Assembly (NCBI RefSeq): GCF_015680235.1
Contig: NZ_JADLJL010000018.1
Span: 31,907 to 95,906 of the forward strand
Direction: 5' to 3'
DNA: 64,000 nt
Origin: Pseudomonas guariconensis
GTDB lineage: Bacteria; Pseudomonadota; Gammaproteobacteria; Pseudomonadales; Pseudomonadaceae
Positions 1-8,512 of this stretch are shown piece after piece. How positions within the stretch are numbered: position 1 is the first letter of the stretch; each line of letters opens with the position of its first letter. The position numbers and the translations under genes are program-made. Below the pieces are notes generated by a model. It was given only the letters and a program-made list of their open reading frames with translations, was not told the DNA's origin and searched no databases.

Positions 1-531
1 AAGGCTCCAATGTACCTCGCTGTTTTCCAGCGTACGCAGCAAGTGGGCGCGCAGGCTGGCTTCCAGGCCCAGGCTGGCCAGCTGGCGCGGGTTGAGAAGG
101 GCGGAGACGTCGCGCACATTGCCCAAGGTGTTGTCCAGGGTCCTGCGCAACGTCTCGCAATGCGCCTGCAGGTCGGCAGGCATGCGCCGCTGTAGCCAGT
201 CGACCTGGAGCTTGGCGGCCGTGAGTAGTTGGCCGATGTCGTCATGCAGCTCGCGGCTCAGGCGTTGGCGTTCGCTTTCCTGCACCTTGAGCATGCGATC
301 GGCTAATTCCGCTGGCTGAAGGGTGATCGAGCGCCCCCATTGACGCCAGTGCCAAAGAACGCCGGCCAAGGCGAGCAGTTGCAGGAGCAACAGGCTGGCA
401 GGCAGCGGCTGCCCGCGCAGGCTCAGCACCAGGTTGGCAAGTAGGGAGGCCACGCATATCAACGCGGTCGTCCAGCGCAGCAAGGTGGCGCGGTAGCGGC
501 AACGCGATGGAGTTTTAAAGCGTGGGGACAT
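1..531 (-). CDS. Sensor histidine kinase, NarL/HisKA_3 family (3' end outside window)
   Basis: The leftward frame starts with ATG at 531 and stays open to base 1, so 177 codons are present and the ATPase domain lies outside the window. Residues 17-60 hold two hydrophobic stretches (around LICVASLLANLVLSL and LLLLQLLALAGVLW), which I read as membrane helices. They are followed by the dimerisation helix with RELHDDIGQLL, the HisKA_3 signature whose His is the phosphoacceptor. A second helix ends at LENSEVHW. Kinases of this family phosphorylate LuxR/NarL-type regulators, so its partner is probably encoded just left of the window. No periplasmic sensor domain separates the two hydrophobic segments, so it probably senses a membrane or cytosolic signal. 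Confidence 0.85.
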   Translation of the reverse strand, partial: MSPRFKTPSRCRYRATLLRWTTALICVASLLANLVLSLRGQPLPASLLLLQLLALAGVLWHWRQWGRSITLQPAELADRMLKVQESERQRLSRELHDDIGQLLTAAKLQVDWLQRRMPADLQAHCETLRRTLDNTLGNVRDVSALLNPRQLASLGLEASLRAHLLRTLENSEVHWSL

Positions 532-816
532 AGGTAGAAAAGCCACTGAATTATTGCTCTTGGAGGCCTTGCATGGGGGTGATCAGAGGCTTTGGCATCC
601 TGCGTTCAACAGTCATCGAAGGTGTCCATCCAATTGGACAATACCCGCTACGCGTGCATTCGATTGCGGGCATGGTATCACTTCAGGTTCATTTGGTCGC
701 TGCTGGGTAATGACCTGGAAGCCCGGTATTGTCGGGCGCAAGTGGCGTTATGTCGGGTTCTGAATCGTATGCATGGCGATGGGTTTGGAGCAAACCCACA
801 TGCCTGGGCAAGCACA

Positions 817-1332
817 TCAATGCCGGGGGCTGTTCAGGCTGTCGGAGGGCCTGGATATCGCCTGGGCGGGATGTGAGTGGGCGCAGACCTCGCCGCGGGC
901 CTGGCAAGGGCCGCACAGTGCGGGGAAGGGTTGGCCCAGGGCATTGGCCAGTTCGCCCAGCAGCAGATGTTGCTCCTCGGTATCCAGGCCGAGGCGGCCG
1001 GTCGAGGCGTCCACCAGCTCCAACTGCCACGCCAGCAGGTTCAAGCACGCATGCAGTGCACTCAAGGCTTCACTGCCCAGGTGCCGTTGCTGGCAGGCAG
1101 GCTCGAGCAACCGTTGCAAGGTGGCCGTGTAATGGGCAAGTTCGACCAGGCCCAGCAGGTTGGCGCGACGGGCGAGGGTCTCGAGGGTTTCATTCAGGCA
1201 GAGGCAGGCATCGGGATCGTTGTGGATCAGCTCGAGGTGTTGCAGGCATTCCAGCGACTTTGTCAGCCACACCTGTGCATCCACAAGGAAATCCTGCAGG
1301 GCGCCATTGTTCAGTGGTGCGCTGTCCATCAT
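817..1332 (-). CDS. Hpt-like four-helix protein without a phosphorylatable histidine
   Basis: 171 residues, mostly amphipathic helix, with no signal peptide or membrane segment. The first ~85 residues have the spacing of a CheA P1/Hpt domain (FLVDAQVWLTKSLECLQHLE, then NETLETLARRANLLGL, then LQRLLEPA). The position where Hpt domains carry H-x-x-K-G reads NETLETLARRAN, so no phosphoacceptor His is visible. I chose the ATG at 1332 because an AGGGGCG ribosome site lies just upstream; an in-frame ATG at 1404 has none. It sits between a sensor kinase and divergent cheV, which suggests a role in signalling or chemotaxis. Family assignment is an inference; otherwise it is a hypothetical protein. Confidence 0.6.
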   Translation of the reverse strand: MMDSAPLNNGALQDFLVDAQVWLTKSLECLQHLELIHNDPDACLCLNETLETLARRANLLGLVELAHYTATLQRLLEPACQQRHLGSEALSALHACLNLLAWQLELVDASTGRLGLDTEEQHLLLGELANALGQPFPALCGPCQARGEVCAHSHPAQAISRPSDSLNSPRH

Positions 1333-1546
1333 GACGCCCCTGCGCGCAGGGCTGGACACGCGGTTGGCAACACCGAGACTGTCGCTAGCAAAGCCTGACT
1401 CCATTCATGCAATGAGAAAGGCGTCACATTAATGGCTAACGGATACGGGGAAAATCAGGTCGCACCCGATTGCCACTAGGGGAAACCCTGATGGTTTTTG
1501 AGGCGAGGGCGCAAAGGCGGGGGGTAGGAGGCCTATCGGCAGTAAA

Positions 1547-1582
1547 GCATGATGGTAAATTGATATCAATTAGGCATCATGC
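1547..1582. promoter_or_regulatory. 36-bp dyad, candidate operator upstream of cheV
   Basis: Perfect 14-bp palindrome AATTGATATCAATT at 1558-1571, flanked at equal distance by GCATGATG (1547-1554) and its reverse complement CATCATGC (1575-1582). All parts share the centre 1564.5. It lies in the divergent spacer between the Hpt-like gene and cheV, 16 nt before the sigma-28-like -35. Symmetry at two scales suggests a dimeric or double-dimer regulator site. The regulator is unknown. Confidence 0.5.
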
Positions 1583-1598
1583 ATTTTCCTGTAATAGG

Positions 1599-1625
1599 TC
1601 AAGCTGCTGCCCGAGCCGCCGATAC
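1599..1625 (+). promoter_or_regulatory. Sigma-28 (FliA) type promoter of cheV
   Basis: TCAAGCTG, then exactly 11 nt, then GCCGATAC. The flagellar sigma-28 consensus is TAAAGTTT-N11-GCCGATAA, so the -10 matches 7 of 8 and the spacing is exact. It ends 45 nt before the cheV ATG, which fits co-expression with flagellar and chemotaxis genes. Confidence 0.65.
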
Positions 1626-1669
1626 AGGGCAGATGACATCATTCACCGACTCAAGCCTGGGGGTTTCCA

Positions 1670-2605
1670 ATGGCTGGCATTCTCGACACGGTCGACCAAC
1701 GAACGCAATTGGTGGGTGAGAACCGCCTGGAGATTCTCATGTTCCGCCTGGCGGGCCGCCAGTTGTTCGCCATCAATGTGTTCAAGGTCCAGGAAGTATT
1801 GCAGCTGCCCAAGCTGACATTGATGCCGCAACGCCATGCGTTCGTGTGCGGCGTGGTCAACCTGCGCGGGCAGACGCTGCCGGTGATCGATCTGTCCCAG
1901 GCGATTGGCATGCGCCCGCTGCAGCCGGGCCCGGACAGCACGATCATCGTCACCGAATACAACCGCTCGGTACAGGCGTTCCTGGTCGGTGGTGTCGATC
2001 GCATCGTCAACATGAATTGGGAAGCGATCATGCCGCCGCCGTCCAGTGCCGGGCGCCAGCATTACCTGACGGCGATCACCAGGGTCGATGAGCAACTGGT
2101 CGAGGTGATCGATGTGGAGAAAGTACTGGCCGAGATCGTGCCCTATAACACGCGCGTGTCCCGAGACAAGCTCGACGACCCGGTCCTGGCACGGGCCCGA
2201 GGGCGTGAGGTATTGCTGGTGGACGACTCCAGCGTGGCCTTGGTGCAATTACGCGAGACCTTGTCCCAGCTGGGCATGAAGCTGCATGTGGCCAGTGACG
2301 GCCTGAAGGCCTTGCGCATGCTCAAGGGTTGGGCCGATGCGGGGGAGGATGTCTGCGAAAAGCTGCTGATGGTGTTCACCGATGCGGAAATGCCGGAAAT
2401 GGACGGTTACCGGCTGACCACGGAGATTCGCAGCGATGCCCGTCTGCGTGGGCTGCATGTGGTGCTGCATACCTCATTGTCGGGCAGTTTCAACGAATCG
2501 ATGGTCAAGAAGGTCGGCTGCGACAATTTCCTGTCCAAGTTCCAGCCTGACCGCCTGGTGGACGTGGTCCACCAACGGCTGATGCTGGATGTGGCCACCG
2601 CCTAG
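1670..2605 (+). CDS. cheV: Chemotaxis coupling protein CheV (CheW + receiver)
   Basis: 311 residues, the usual CheV length. Residues ~15-160 are a CheW domain (VVNLRGQTLPVIDL, VDRIVNMNW) that couples chemoreceptors to CheA. Residues ~175-305 are a receiver domain with the acidic pocket LLVDDSS, the phosphoacceptor Asp in FTDAEMPEMDGY, the switch Ser/Thr in LHTSLSG and the conserved Lys in LSKFQPD. CheV proteins are phosphorylated by CheA and thought to tune receptor coupling or adaptation. The ATG follows a GGGGGT ribosome site. The gene stands apart from any che operon here and has its own sigma-28-like promoter. Pseudomonads carry several CheV paralogues, and I cannot say which one this is. 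Confidence 0.92.
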   Translation: MAGILDTVDQRTQLVGENRLEILMFRLAGRQLFAINVFKVQEVLQLPKLTLMPQRHAFVCGVVNLRGQTLPVIDLSQAIGMRPLQPGPDSTIIVTEYNRSVQAFLVGGVDRIVNMNWEAIMPPPSSAGRQHYLTAITRVDEQLVEVIDVEKVLAEIVPYNTRVSRDKLDDPVLARARGREVLLVDDSSVALVQLRETLSQLGMKLHVASDGLKALRMLKGWADAGEDVCEKLLMVFTDAEMPEMDGYRLTTEIRSDARLRGLHVVLHTSLSGSFNESMVKKVGCDNFLSKFQPDRLVDVVHQRLMLDVATA

Positions 2606-2665
2606 TGATTGCAGGCCGCTGCCGGGTATAAGCTTGCGCTTTCGACTGGCACGAGGCGGGCAGGG

Positions 2666-3469
2666 ATGTTTTTGAGTGCGTTGTATCGGTACCCGGTGAA
2701 ATCGGGGCAGGCCCAGAGCCTTGAGGCTTCGGCGGTAGACTTGCTGGGCCTGCAGGGCGACCGGCGCTGGATGGTGGTGGAGGAGGGCAACGGGCGCTTC
2801 CTCACCCAGCGGGCCTGGCCACGGCTTGGGCAGCTCAAGGCCCGTTATGGCGTAGATGGCCAATTGCTGCTCGAAGCATCGGGGCTGGCGTCGATTACGG
2901 TGCCTGTACCACCTGCCGACGAGGCGCTGCGGGGAGTGACCATCTGGCGCGACACCTTGCGCGTGCCCGATGCCGGTGATGTTGCCGCGGCCTGGTTGAG
3001 CGAGCTGCTCGGCAAGCCGGTGCGCCTGGTGTATTGCCCTGAACAGCGGGCCCGTTACTTGCCCAGTGGCTACGGGTTCAACAGTGACCGTGCGGCGTTC
3101 CCGGACGGGTTTCCTTTGCTGTTGATCGGGCAGGGGTCGCTCGATGAGCTGAATCGACGGATCGGGCGGCCCATGGAGATGTTGCGGTTCCGGCCGAACC
3201 TAGTGGTGTCGGGGACTGAGCCGTTTGCCGAGGACGGGTGGAAGCGGATTCGTATCGGCGACCTGGTTTTCCGGGTGCTCAAGCCCAGCGTACGCTGCAT
3301 CCTGACGACCCTGGACCCGGCGACCGGGGAGCGCAGTGCGGATCGGGAGCCTTTGACGACGTTGAAGACGTTCCGTGAGCGCGAGGGGGATGTGTTGTTC
3401 GGGCAGAACCTGGCGGTGGATGGCAGCGGGGAGCTGCGGGTGGGGATGGCGGTTGAGGTGCTCGAGTAG
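2666..3469 (+). CDS. MOSC-domain protein (YcbX/mARC-like molybdenum-cofactor binder)
   Basis: 267 residues from the ATG at 2666, which has GAGG about 9 nt upstream; an earlier in-frame TTG at 2609 has no ribosome site. Residues 1-115 form the MOSC N-terminal beta-barrel (LYRYPVKSG, GDRRWMVV) and ~120-265 the MOSC domain. The domain includes the conserved Cys in PSVRCILTTLDP, which in YcbX and mitochondrial amidoxime-reducing proteins ligates molybdenum. E. coli YcbX carries an extra C-terminal ferredoxin domain that is absent here, so electrons would have to come from a separate partner. Family role: reduction of N-hydroxylated compounds. Substrate unknown. Confidence 0.85.
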   Translation: MFLSALYRYPVKSGQAQSLEASAVDLLGLQGDRRWMVVEEGNGRFLTQRAWPRLGQLKARYGVDGQLLLEASGLASITVPVPPADEALRGVTIWRDTLRVPDAGDVAAAWLSELLGKPVRLVYCPEQRARYLPSGYGFNSDRAAFPDGFPLLLIGQGSLDELNRRIGRPMEMLRFRPNLVVSGTEPFAEDGWKRIRIGDLVFRVLKPSVRCILTTLDPATGERSADREPLTTLKTFREREGDVLFGQNLAVDGSGELRVGMAVEVLE

Positions 3470-3551
3470 GTTTGGGCTGCGGGCCCCTGCGTTTGCCTGG
3501 CCCGGTGGTGTCCATCGCGAACGGGGCTCAGGGATGAGGCTGCTGTGCAAC

Positions 3552-3606
3552 CTATCGCCGGCAAGGCCCACGGCCCACTCCGTGGGAGCCGGCTTGCCGG
3601 CGATAG
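3552..3606. repeat. REP pair (inverted)
   Basis: CTATCGCCGGCAAG (3552-3565) is repeated as its exact reverse complement at 3593-3606, a 14-bp inverted repeat. The right arm is preceded by CCGTGGGAGCCGG, typical of P. putida REP units. It lies between the convergent genes for the MOSC protein and slt and may act as a bidirectional terminator. Confidence 0.75.
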
Positions 3607-3650
3607 CCCCAACGACGATCCAAGTAGCGACTGTCGAGTAGCCCACCCCA

Positions 3651-5579
3651 TCACATACCGTCAAAATACCGCTCGTGCCAATCCACCAACGGCTGCGGCG
3701 AGTTCAGCTTCTGCCCGTAGATGACCGAATAAGACAGCACGTTCTGCACATATTGCCGTGTCTCATCGAAGGGAATCGACTCCACCCAGACATCGAAGCT
3801 CAGGTGCTTGGCGCCCTTGAGCCATTGGCGCACCCGCCCGGGACCTGCGTTGTACGCCGCGGAGGCCAGCACCCGGTTGCCGTTGAACTGCCCGTGCACC
3901 TGGCTCAGGTAGGCCGCCCCCAATTGGATGTTCTTGTCCGGGTTGAGCACTTGCGACGGTGAGGCCAACGGTATGTTGAACTTGCGCGCTGTCTCCTTGG
4001 CGGTCGCCGGCATCAGTTGCATCAGGCCGCTGGCCCCGACGCTGGAACGGGCGTCTTCCATGAAGGCGCTTTCCTGGCGGGTAATGGCGAATACCCAGCT
4101 TGAATGCAGCCCACGTACTTTGGCCTCGCGTACCAGCGTGTCGCGGTGGGCCATGGGGAAGCGGATGTCCAAGTCGTCCCAGTATTGCGCCTGGCTGATG
4201 GTGCGAATCGCCGGGAAGTACCAGCGCAGGTCATAGGCCAGGCGCGCCTGGGCGACCATCTCGTCGCGGTTGAAATGACGGCTGACGTGGTACCACTCGC
4301 GGCGGCCTTCGACGATCTGGCCGCGGGCATGGAATTCCAGCGCGCGGCGAATACCCGGGGTATTGCGAACCTTGTTGATCACCTGCTGGCTCAGCACCAA
4401 CGGTTTGTTGTTCAGCTGGTAGGGCGTTTGCGCCCGGTCGGCCGCCAGGAAGCCGTAGAAGTCGCGTTCACGGGCGACGGTCTTGTACAACAGCGGGATC
4501 TGCGGGTTGTTCGGCTGGGCCAGCTCCAGGCTGCGTGCCTGCCAGTAGCGCCAGCGGTTGCTGCTGGCCAGGTCCTGGGGCAGGCGTTGGGTCAGTTTGT
4601 AGGCTTCTTCCCAGCGGCCTAGGCGCAAAAGCAGGCGCAGGCGCCATTCGCTGACCGTGTTGTCGCGCAGTTCGGGGTCGTAGCGGGTCATCAGGTCAAG
4701 GGCACGCGGATCATAGCGGCGTGCCAGGGTCAGGCCGATCTCGCGGGCGATGGCGACCTTTTCGTCACGGGAGAAGTGCATGCGCTGGGCATAGTCGTCG
4801 AGCAGCGCCATGGCCCGCTCCGGGTCCTGGCGGGCCAGGCGGCGCAGGCCCAGGCTGACCACATCGGACATCGCCTCGTTGGCCGGGGCGAAGCGCGACG
4901 GCTGGTTGAGCAACTGTGGCTTCTGCGCCACGTCGATCAGCAGCCGGCCTTGGGGAGCGAGGGTGGTCAGGCTTTTCACCAGGCTGTTGGCCAGGCCGTA
5001 GTTGCGCGCCTGTGCCGCCAGCTTGGCGCGGTGCCAGCGCTTGGCTTCGGTCAACTGGCCCTCGGCGGCCCAGAGGCCGAACAAGGTGTCGCATGCTGCC
5101 GGCTGCGACTTGCCCACGTTCCACAGTTTTTCGGCGCTGGCGAAGCCCTCGGCACGCTGGCCATGGGTGATCTGGTACTGGCCGTTCAGGCAGTCCAGCT
5201 CGGTGAAGTTGAGTTTGGGGTCATAGTACTTGACGAAGGTGTCCCACTCACCGCGTTCGGCGAGCCAGCGCAGCCAGCGCAGTTTCATCCAGTTGGCCTG
5301 GGGCAGGTCGCCGTGCTTGGCGAGGAAGCCTTCGATTTCCTGGTTGCTGGCGCTCTTGAGGCGAGCGGTCAGCTCGTCGTAGGCCAGGTACGGCGTCAAC
5401 GGGTAGTCGCGCAGTGCTTGGGCGTAGCGCAGGTAGGGGCCTTTATCGCCCTTGGCCAGGGCGCGTTTGGCTTCATCGTAGTACTGACGTTGCTGGGTGA
5501 TATCGATGGCCTGTGCCGCGCTCGCGGCGGTGGCGGTGAGCAGCAGGCAGGAAACGAGTTGGAACAGGCGGCTGCGCAT
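3651..5579 (-). CDS. slt: Soluble lytic murein transglycosylase
   Basis: 642 residues from the ATG at 5579, the length I recall for Pseudomonas Slt. The upstream ATG at 5603 lacks a ribosome site. A signal peptide (SRLFQLVSCLLLTATAASAAQA) directs it to the periplasm. A long alpha-superhelical U/L region (to ~residue 470) is followed by the catalytic SLT domain: ITRQESAF holds the catalytic Glu, then SVGASGLMQLMPATA, then AAYNAGPGRVRQW. It cleaves the MurNAc-GlcNAc bond of peptidoglycan to give 1,6-anhydro products, which feed the recycling route that includes NagZ (19374-20384). It is transcribed on its own. Confidence 0.94.
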   Translation of the reverse strand: MRSRLFQLVSCLLLTATAASAAQAIDITQQRQYYDEAKRALAKGDKGPYLRYAQALRDYPLTPYLAYDELTARLKSASNQEIEGFLAKHGDLPQANWMKLRWLRWLAERGEWDTFVKYYDPKLNFTELDCLNGQYQITHGQRAEGFASAEKLWNVGKSQPAACDTLFGLWAAEGQLTEAKRWHRAKLAAQARNYGLANSLVKSLTTLAPQGRLLIDVAQKPQLLNQPSRFAPANEAMSDVVSLGLRRLARQDPERAMALLDDYAQRMHFSRDEKVAIAREIGLTLARRYDPRALDLMTRYDPELRDNTVSEWRLRLLLRLGRWEEAYKLTQRLPQDLASSNRWRYWQARSLELAQPNNPQIPLLYKTVARERDFYGFLAADRAQTPYQLNNKPLVLSQQVINKVRNTPGIRRALEFHARGQIVEGRREWYHVSRHFNRDEMVAQARLAYDLRWYFPAIRTISQAQYWDDLDIRFPMAHRDTLVREAKVRGLHSSWVFAITRQESAFMEDARSSVGASGLMQLMPATAKETARKFNIPLASPSQVLNPDKNIQLGAAYLSQVHGQFNGNRVLASAAYNAGPGRVRQWLKGAKHLSFDVWVESIPFDETRQYVQNVLSYSVIYGQKLNSPQPLVDWHERYFDGM

Positions 5580-5800
5580 GAGACGTCCGGGCAGTTGAAC
5601 CATGGGAAAGTGACGGCGGAGCCAGCACTGTTGGGATCTATTGCCTTAGCTTAGCCGTTTGCCGGCGGCGGATGAAAGCACTGTGCTTGTATCCAATCAT
5701 TATCTTCGACCGCGTGTCGCGCAGCCTCTGGAATACGGCCCGGCTGATGCCGGGAAGAGGCAAGTCAGGTAGAATGCGCGCCCGGTTTTTGGAGACGATT

Positions 5801-7735
5801 ATGACCCTGCTCAAATTCAGCGATGTGTCCCTCGCGTTCGGTGCCATGCCGCTGCTGGACAAGGTGTCCTGGCAGATCGCTCGTGGCGAGCGGGTGTGCA
5901 TCATCGGCCGCAACGGCACCGGCAAGTCGAGCATGCTGCGCCTGGTCAAGGGCGAGCAGCGGCCCGATGACGGCGAGATCTGGCGCGCCCCGGGCCTGAA
6001 GATCGGCGAGCTGCCGCAGGAGTTGCCGGTGGCCGACGAGCGTAGCGTGTTCGACGTCGTGGCCGAGGGCCTGGACGGCGTCGGGGCGCTGCTGGCCGAA
6101 TATCACCACCTGAGCCAGAACATCCAGGGCGACGCTGACTTGGAGAAGCTCATGCATGTCCAGCACGAGCTCGAGGCTCGGGACGGCTGGCGCCTGCAGC
6201 AAGTGGTGGAAAGCACCCTGAGCCGCCTGCAACTGCCGGCCGACAAAACCCTGGCCGAGCTCTCCGGTGGCTGGCGCCGCCGTGTGCTGCTGGCCCAGGC
6301 ATTGGTGTCCGAGCCCGACCTGCTGCTGCTCGACGAGCCAACCAACCACCTGGACATCGGCGCCATCGCCTGGCTCGAGGAAGCCCTGAACGGTTTCAAC
6401 GGCGCGGTACTGTTCATCACCCACGACCGCTCCTTCTTGCAGAACCTGGCCACCCGCATCCTCGAGCTGGACCGTGGCGGCCTGATCGACTGGAACGGTG
6501 ACTACGCCAGCTTCCTAGTGCACAAGGAGGCCATGCTGGCCGCCGAGGAAACCGCCAACGCGCTGTTCGACAAGCGTCTGGCCCAGGAGGAAGTGTGGAT
6601 TCGCCAGGGCATCAAGGCCCGGCGTACCCGCAACGAGGGCCGTGTGCGTGCCCTCAAGGCCCTGCGTGTGGAACGTGGCGAACGGCGTGAGCGCCAGGGC
6701 AAGGCGAACATCCAGATCGAGGTGGCGGACAAGTCCGGCAAGCAGGTCATGATGCTGGAGAATGTCAGTTTCGCCCATACCGATGGCCCCATGCTGGTCA
6801 AGGATTTTTCCATGGTCCTGCAGCGCGAGGACCGCATCGGCCTGCTGGGCGCCAACGGCACCGGCAAGACCACCTTGCTCAAGCTGATGCTCGGCGACCT
6901 GGAGCCCAGCAGTGGCAAGGTCGAGCGTGGCACCAAGCTGGAAGTCGCCTATTTCGACCAGATGCGCCACCAACTGGACCTGGAAAAGACGGTCATCGAC
7001 AACCTCGCCGAAGGGCGCGACTTCATCGAGATCGACGGCCAGAATCGCCACGTGCTCAGCTACCTGGGCGATTTCCTGTTCAGCCCGCAGCGCGCGCGTA
7101 CGCCGGTCAAGGCCTTGTCGGGCGGCGAGCGGGCGCGCCTGTTGCTGGCCAAGCTGTTCAGCAAGCCGGCCAACCTGCTGGTGCTGGACGAACCGACCAA
7201 CGACCTGGACGTCGAAACCCTCGAGCTGCTCGAAGAGGTGCTGTCGAACTTCAAGGGCACCGTGTTGATGGTCAGCCACGACCGGGCTTTTCTCGATAAC
7301 GTGGTCACCAGCACCCTGGTATTCGAAGGCCAGGGGCGGGTGCGCGAATATGTCGGGGGCTACGAGGACTGGATCCGCCAGGGCGGCTCACCGAAGCTGC
7401 TGGGCGTGACCGAAAGCAAGGGCGGCAAGGCAGAGCTAGGCAGTGCGGTGGTGGAGAAGCCTGTCGAGCAGGCAGCGCCAGCGCCCGTTGCGCCTGCCGC
7501 TGCGGTGGAGCCTGGGAAGAAGAAGCTCAGCTACAAGCTGCAACGTGAGCTGGAAGCCCTGCCGGGGCAGATCGACGCGCTGGAGCAACGCATGGCCGCG
7601 GTTCAGGAAGAGGTCAATGCGCCAGGCTTCTACCAGCGCCCGATCGGCGAGACCTCGGCGGTACTGGCCAGGCTGGAGCAGATGCAGGGTGAGCTGGACG
7701 CCCTGGTCGAGCGCTGGGCGGAATTGGAAGGCTAG
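5801..7735 (+). CDS. uup: ABC-F ATPase Uup
   Basis: 644 residues from the ATG at 5801 (GGAG 8 nt upstream). An in-frame ATG at 5672 would add an unlikely leader. There are two ABC cassettes: Walker A GRNGTGKSS and GANGTGKTT, signatures LSGGWRRR and LSGGERAR, Walker B LLLLDEPTNHLD and LLVLDEPTNDLD. A P-site linker lies between them, and there are no membrane segments. Residues ~570-644 form the lysine-rich coiled-coil C-terminal domain that marks Uup. ABC-F proteins act on the ribosome; Uup mutants in E. coli show altered transposon excision. The stop codon lies inside the terminal repeat of the 165-bp palindromic element that follows. Confidence 0.92.
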   Translation: MTLLKFSDVSLAFGAMPLLDKVSWQIARGERVCIIGRNGTGKSSMLRLVKGEQRPDDGEIWRAPGLKIGELPQELPVADERSVFDVVAEGLDGVGALLAEYHHLSQNIQGDADLEKLMHVQHELEARDGWRLQQVVESTLSRLQLPADKTLAELSGGWRRRVLLAQALVSEPDLLLLDEPTNHLDIGAIAWLEEALNGFNGAVLFITHDRSFLQNLATRILELDRGGLIDWNGDYASFLVHKEAMLAAEETANALFDKRLAQEEVWIRQGIKARRTRNEGRVRALKALRVERGERRERQGKANIQIEVADKSGKQVMMLENVSFAHTDGPMLVKDFSMVLQREDRIGLLGANGTGKTTLLKLMLGDLEPSSGKVERGTKLEVAYFDQMRHQLDLEKTVIDNLAEGRDFIEIDGQNRHVLSYLGDFLFSPQRARTPVKALSGGERARLLLAKLFSKPANLLVLDEPTNDLDVETLELLEEVLSNFKGTVLMVSHDRAFLDNVVTSTLVFEGQGRVREYVGGYEDWIRQGGSPKLLGVTESKGGKAELGSAVVEKPVEQAAPAPVAPAAAVEPGKKKLSYKLQRELEALPGQIDALEQRMAAVQEEVNAPGFYQRPIGETSAVLARLEQMQGELDALVERWAELEG

Positions 7736-7896
7736 TGTGGTGTTTTGCAAATACGACCAATAAGTCGCGAGTTATTTTTGTGCTCAAGCAAGGCGTCGCG
7801 ACGAGTCGTAGCCCAGCTACGGCGAGGATCGACAACGCAGCATGAGCGCAAAAAGCGCCGCGACTTATGGTTGTTATTTGTGAAACACCACACTAG
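7732..7896. repeat. 165-bp full-length palindromic element (MITE-like)
   Basis: Terminal inverted repeats begin CTAGTGTGGTGTTT at 7732 and end AAACACCACACTAG at 7896, with imperfect pairing continuing inward (AAGTCGCG against CGCGACTT). The apex hairpin CGTAG-CCCAG-CTACG (7807-7821) is centred at 7814, exactly the centre of the whole element, so it is one long imperfect hairpin. There is no coding capacity. It includes the uup stop TAG (7733-7735). It is followed by a small perfect hairpin at 7898-7914. I read it as a non-autonomous mobile repeat or structured intergenic element. Confidence 0.7.
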
Positions 7897-7925
7897 AGGG
7901 GCGCCATGCGCCCCATCGTCAGCCC

Positions 7926-7951
7926 TCTGTAGGAACGGGCTTGTCTCGCCC
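7926..7951 (+). repeat. REP unit
   Basis: TCTGTAGGAACGGGCTTGTC then TCGCCC, a single P. putida-type REP head just beyond the usp stop codon. Confidence 0.6.
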
Positions 7952-7960
7952 CCAATACTG

Positions 7961-8404
7961 TCAGCCTTCTTTCTTCAACAGGCGCACTGCCAGAACGTCA
8001 CAAGGCGCACCGTGCAGCACGTCGTTGGCGGTAGAGCCAAGCAGCAGGGCCAGGCCATGGCGGCCGTGGCTGCCCACCACGATCAGGTCGCAATTCTGCT
8101 CCTTGGCCAGCTGATGGATTTCCTGGCGCGGCTGGCCGTAGGTCAGGTGCGAGTCGCCACGGTTGATGGTCGGATACTTGTTGAACAAGCGATCCATGCG
8201 CTCCTTGGCCTGGTCGAACTGTTGCTGCTGCAGTTGCGACAGGTCCATCGGCACGTCTCCGCCGAAGGCCATGGCCATGGGCTCGACGATATGCACGAGG
8301 GAGACCTTGGCGCCCGTGGGCTCGGCGAGTTTCATGGCGCGCTTGATCACCGGGTCGCATTCTTCGGTCAGGTCGACGGCGACCAGAAGATGTTCATAGG
8401 ACAT
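7961..8404 (-). CDS. Universal stress protein, UspA family
   Basis: 147 residues from the ATG at 8404, preceded by AGGAG at the right distance. An open frame extends further upstream to 8491 without a ribosome site. A single Usp domain runs from HLLVAVDLTEE to the ATP-loop region VVGSHGRHGLALLLGST, which fits the G-2x-G-9x-G(S/T) nucleotide-binding motif of ATP-binding Usp proteins. UspA-like proteins build up under starvation, oxidative stress or low oxygen. No Anr/Fnr-type TTGAT-N4-ATCAA site is visible upstream. Monocistronic. Confidence 0.9.
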   Translation of the reverse strand: MSYEHLLVAVDLTEECDPVIKRAMKLAEPTGAKVSLVHIVEPMAMAFGGDVPMDLSQLQQQQFDQAKERMDRLFNKYPTINRGDSHLTYGQPRQEIHQLAKEQNCDLIVVGSHGRHGLALLLGSTANDVLHGAPCDVLAVRLLKKEG

Positions 8405-8512
8405 GGGTGGTACTCCTGCAGTCGCGATAGTAGAAGTATGGTCGCTTTCGGGCCGAATGCCGTGAAACCTGGCTAACCAGCTCATTTGCAACGCTTTATG
8501 GGAACTACAGAT

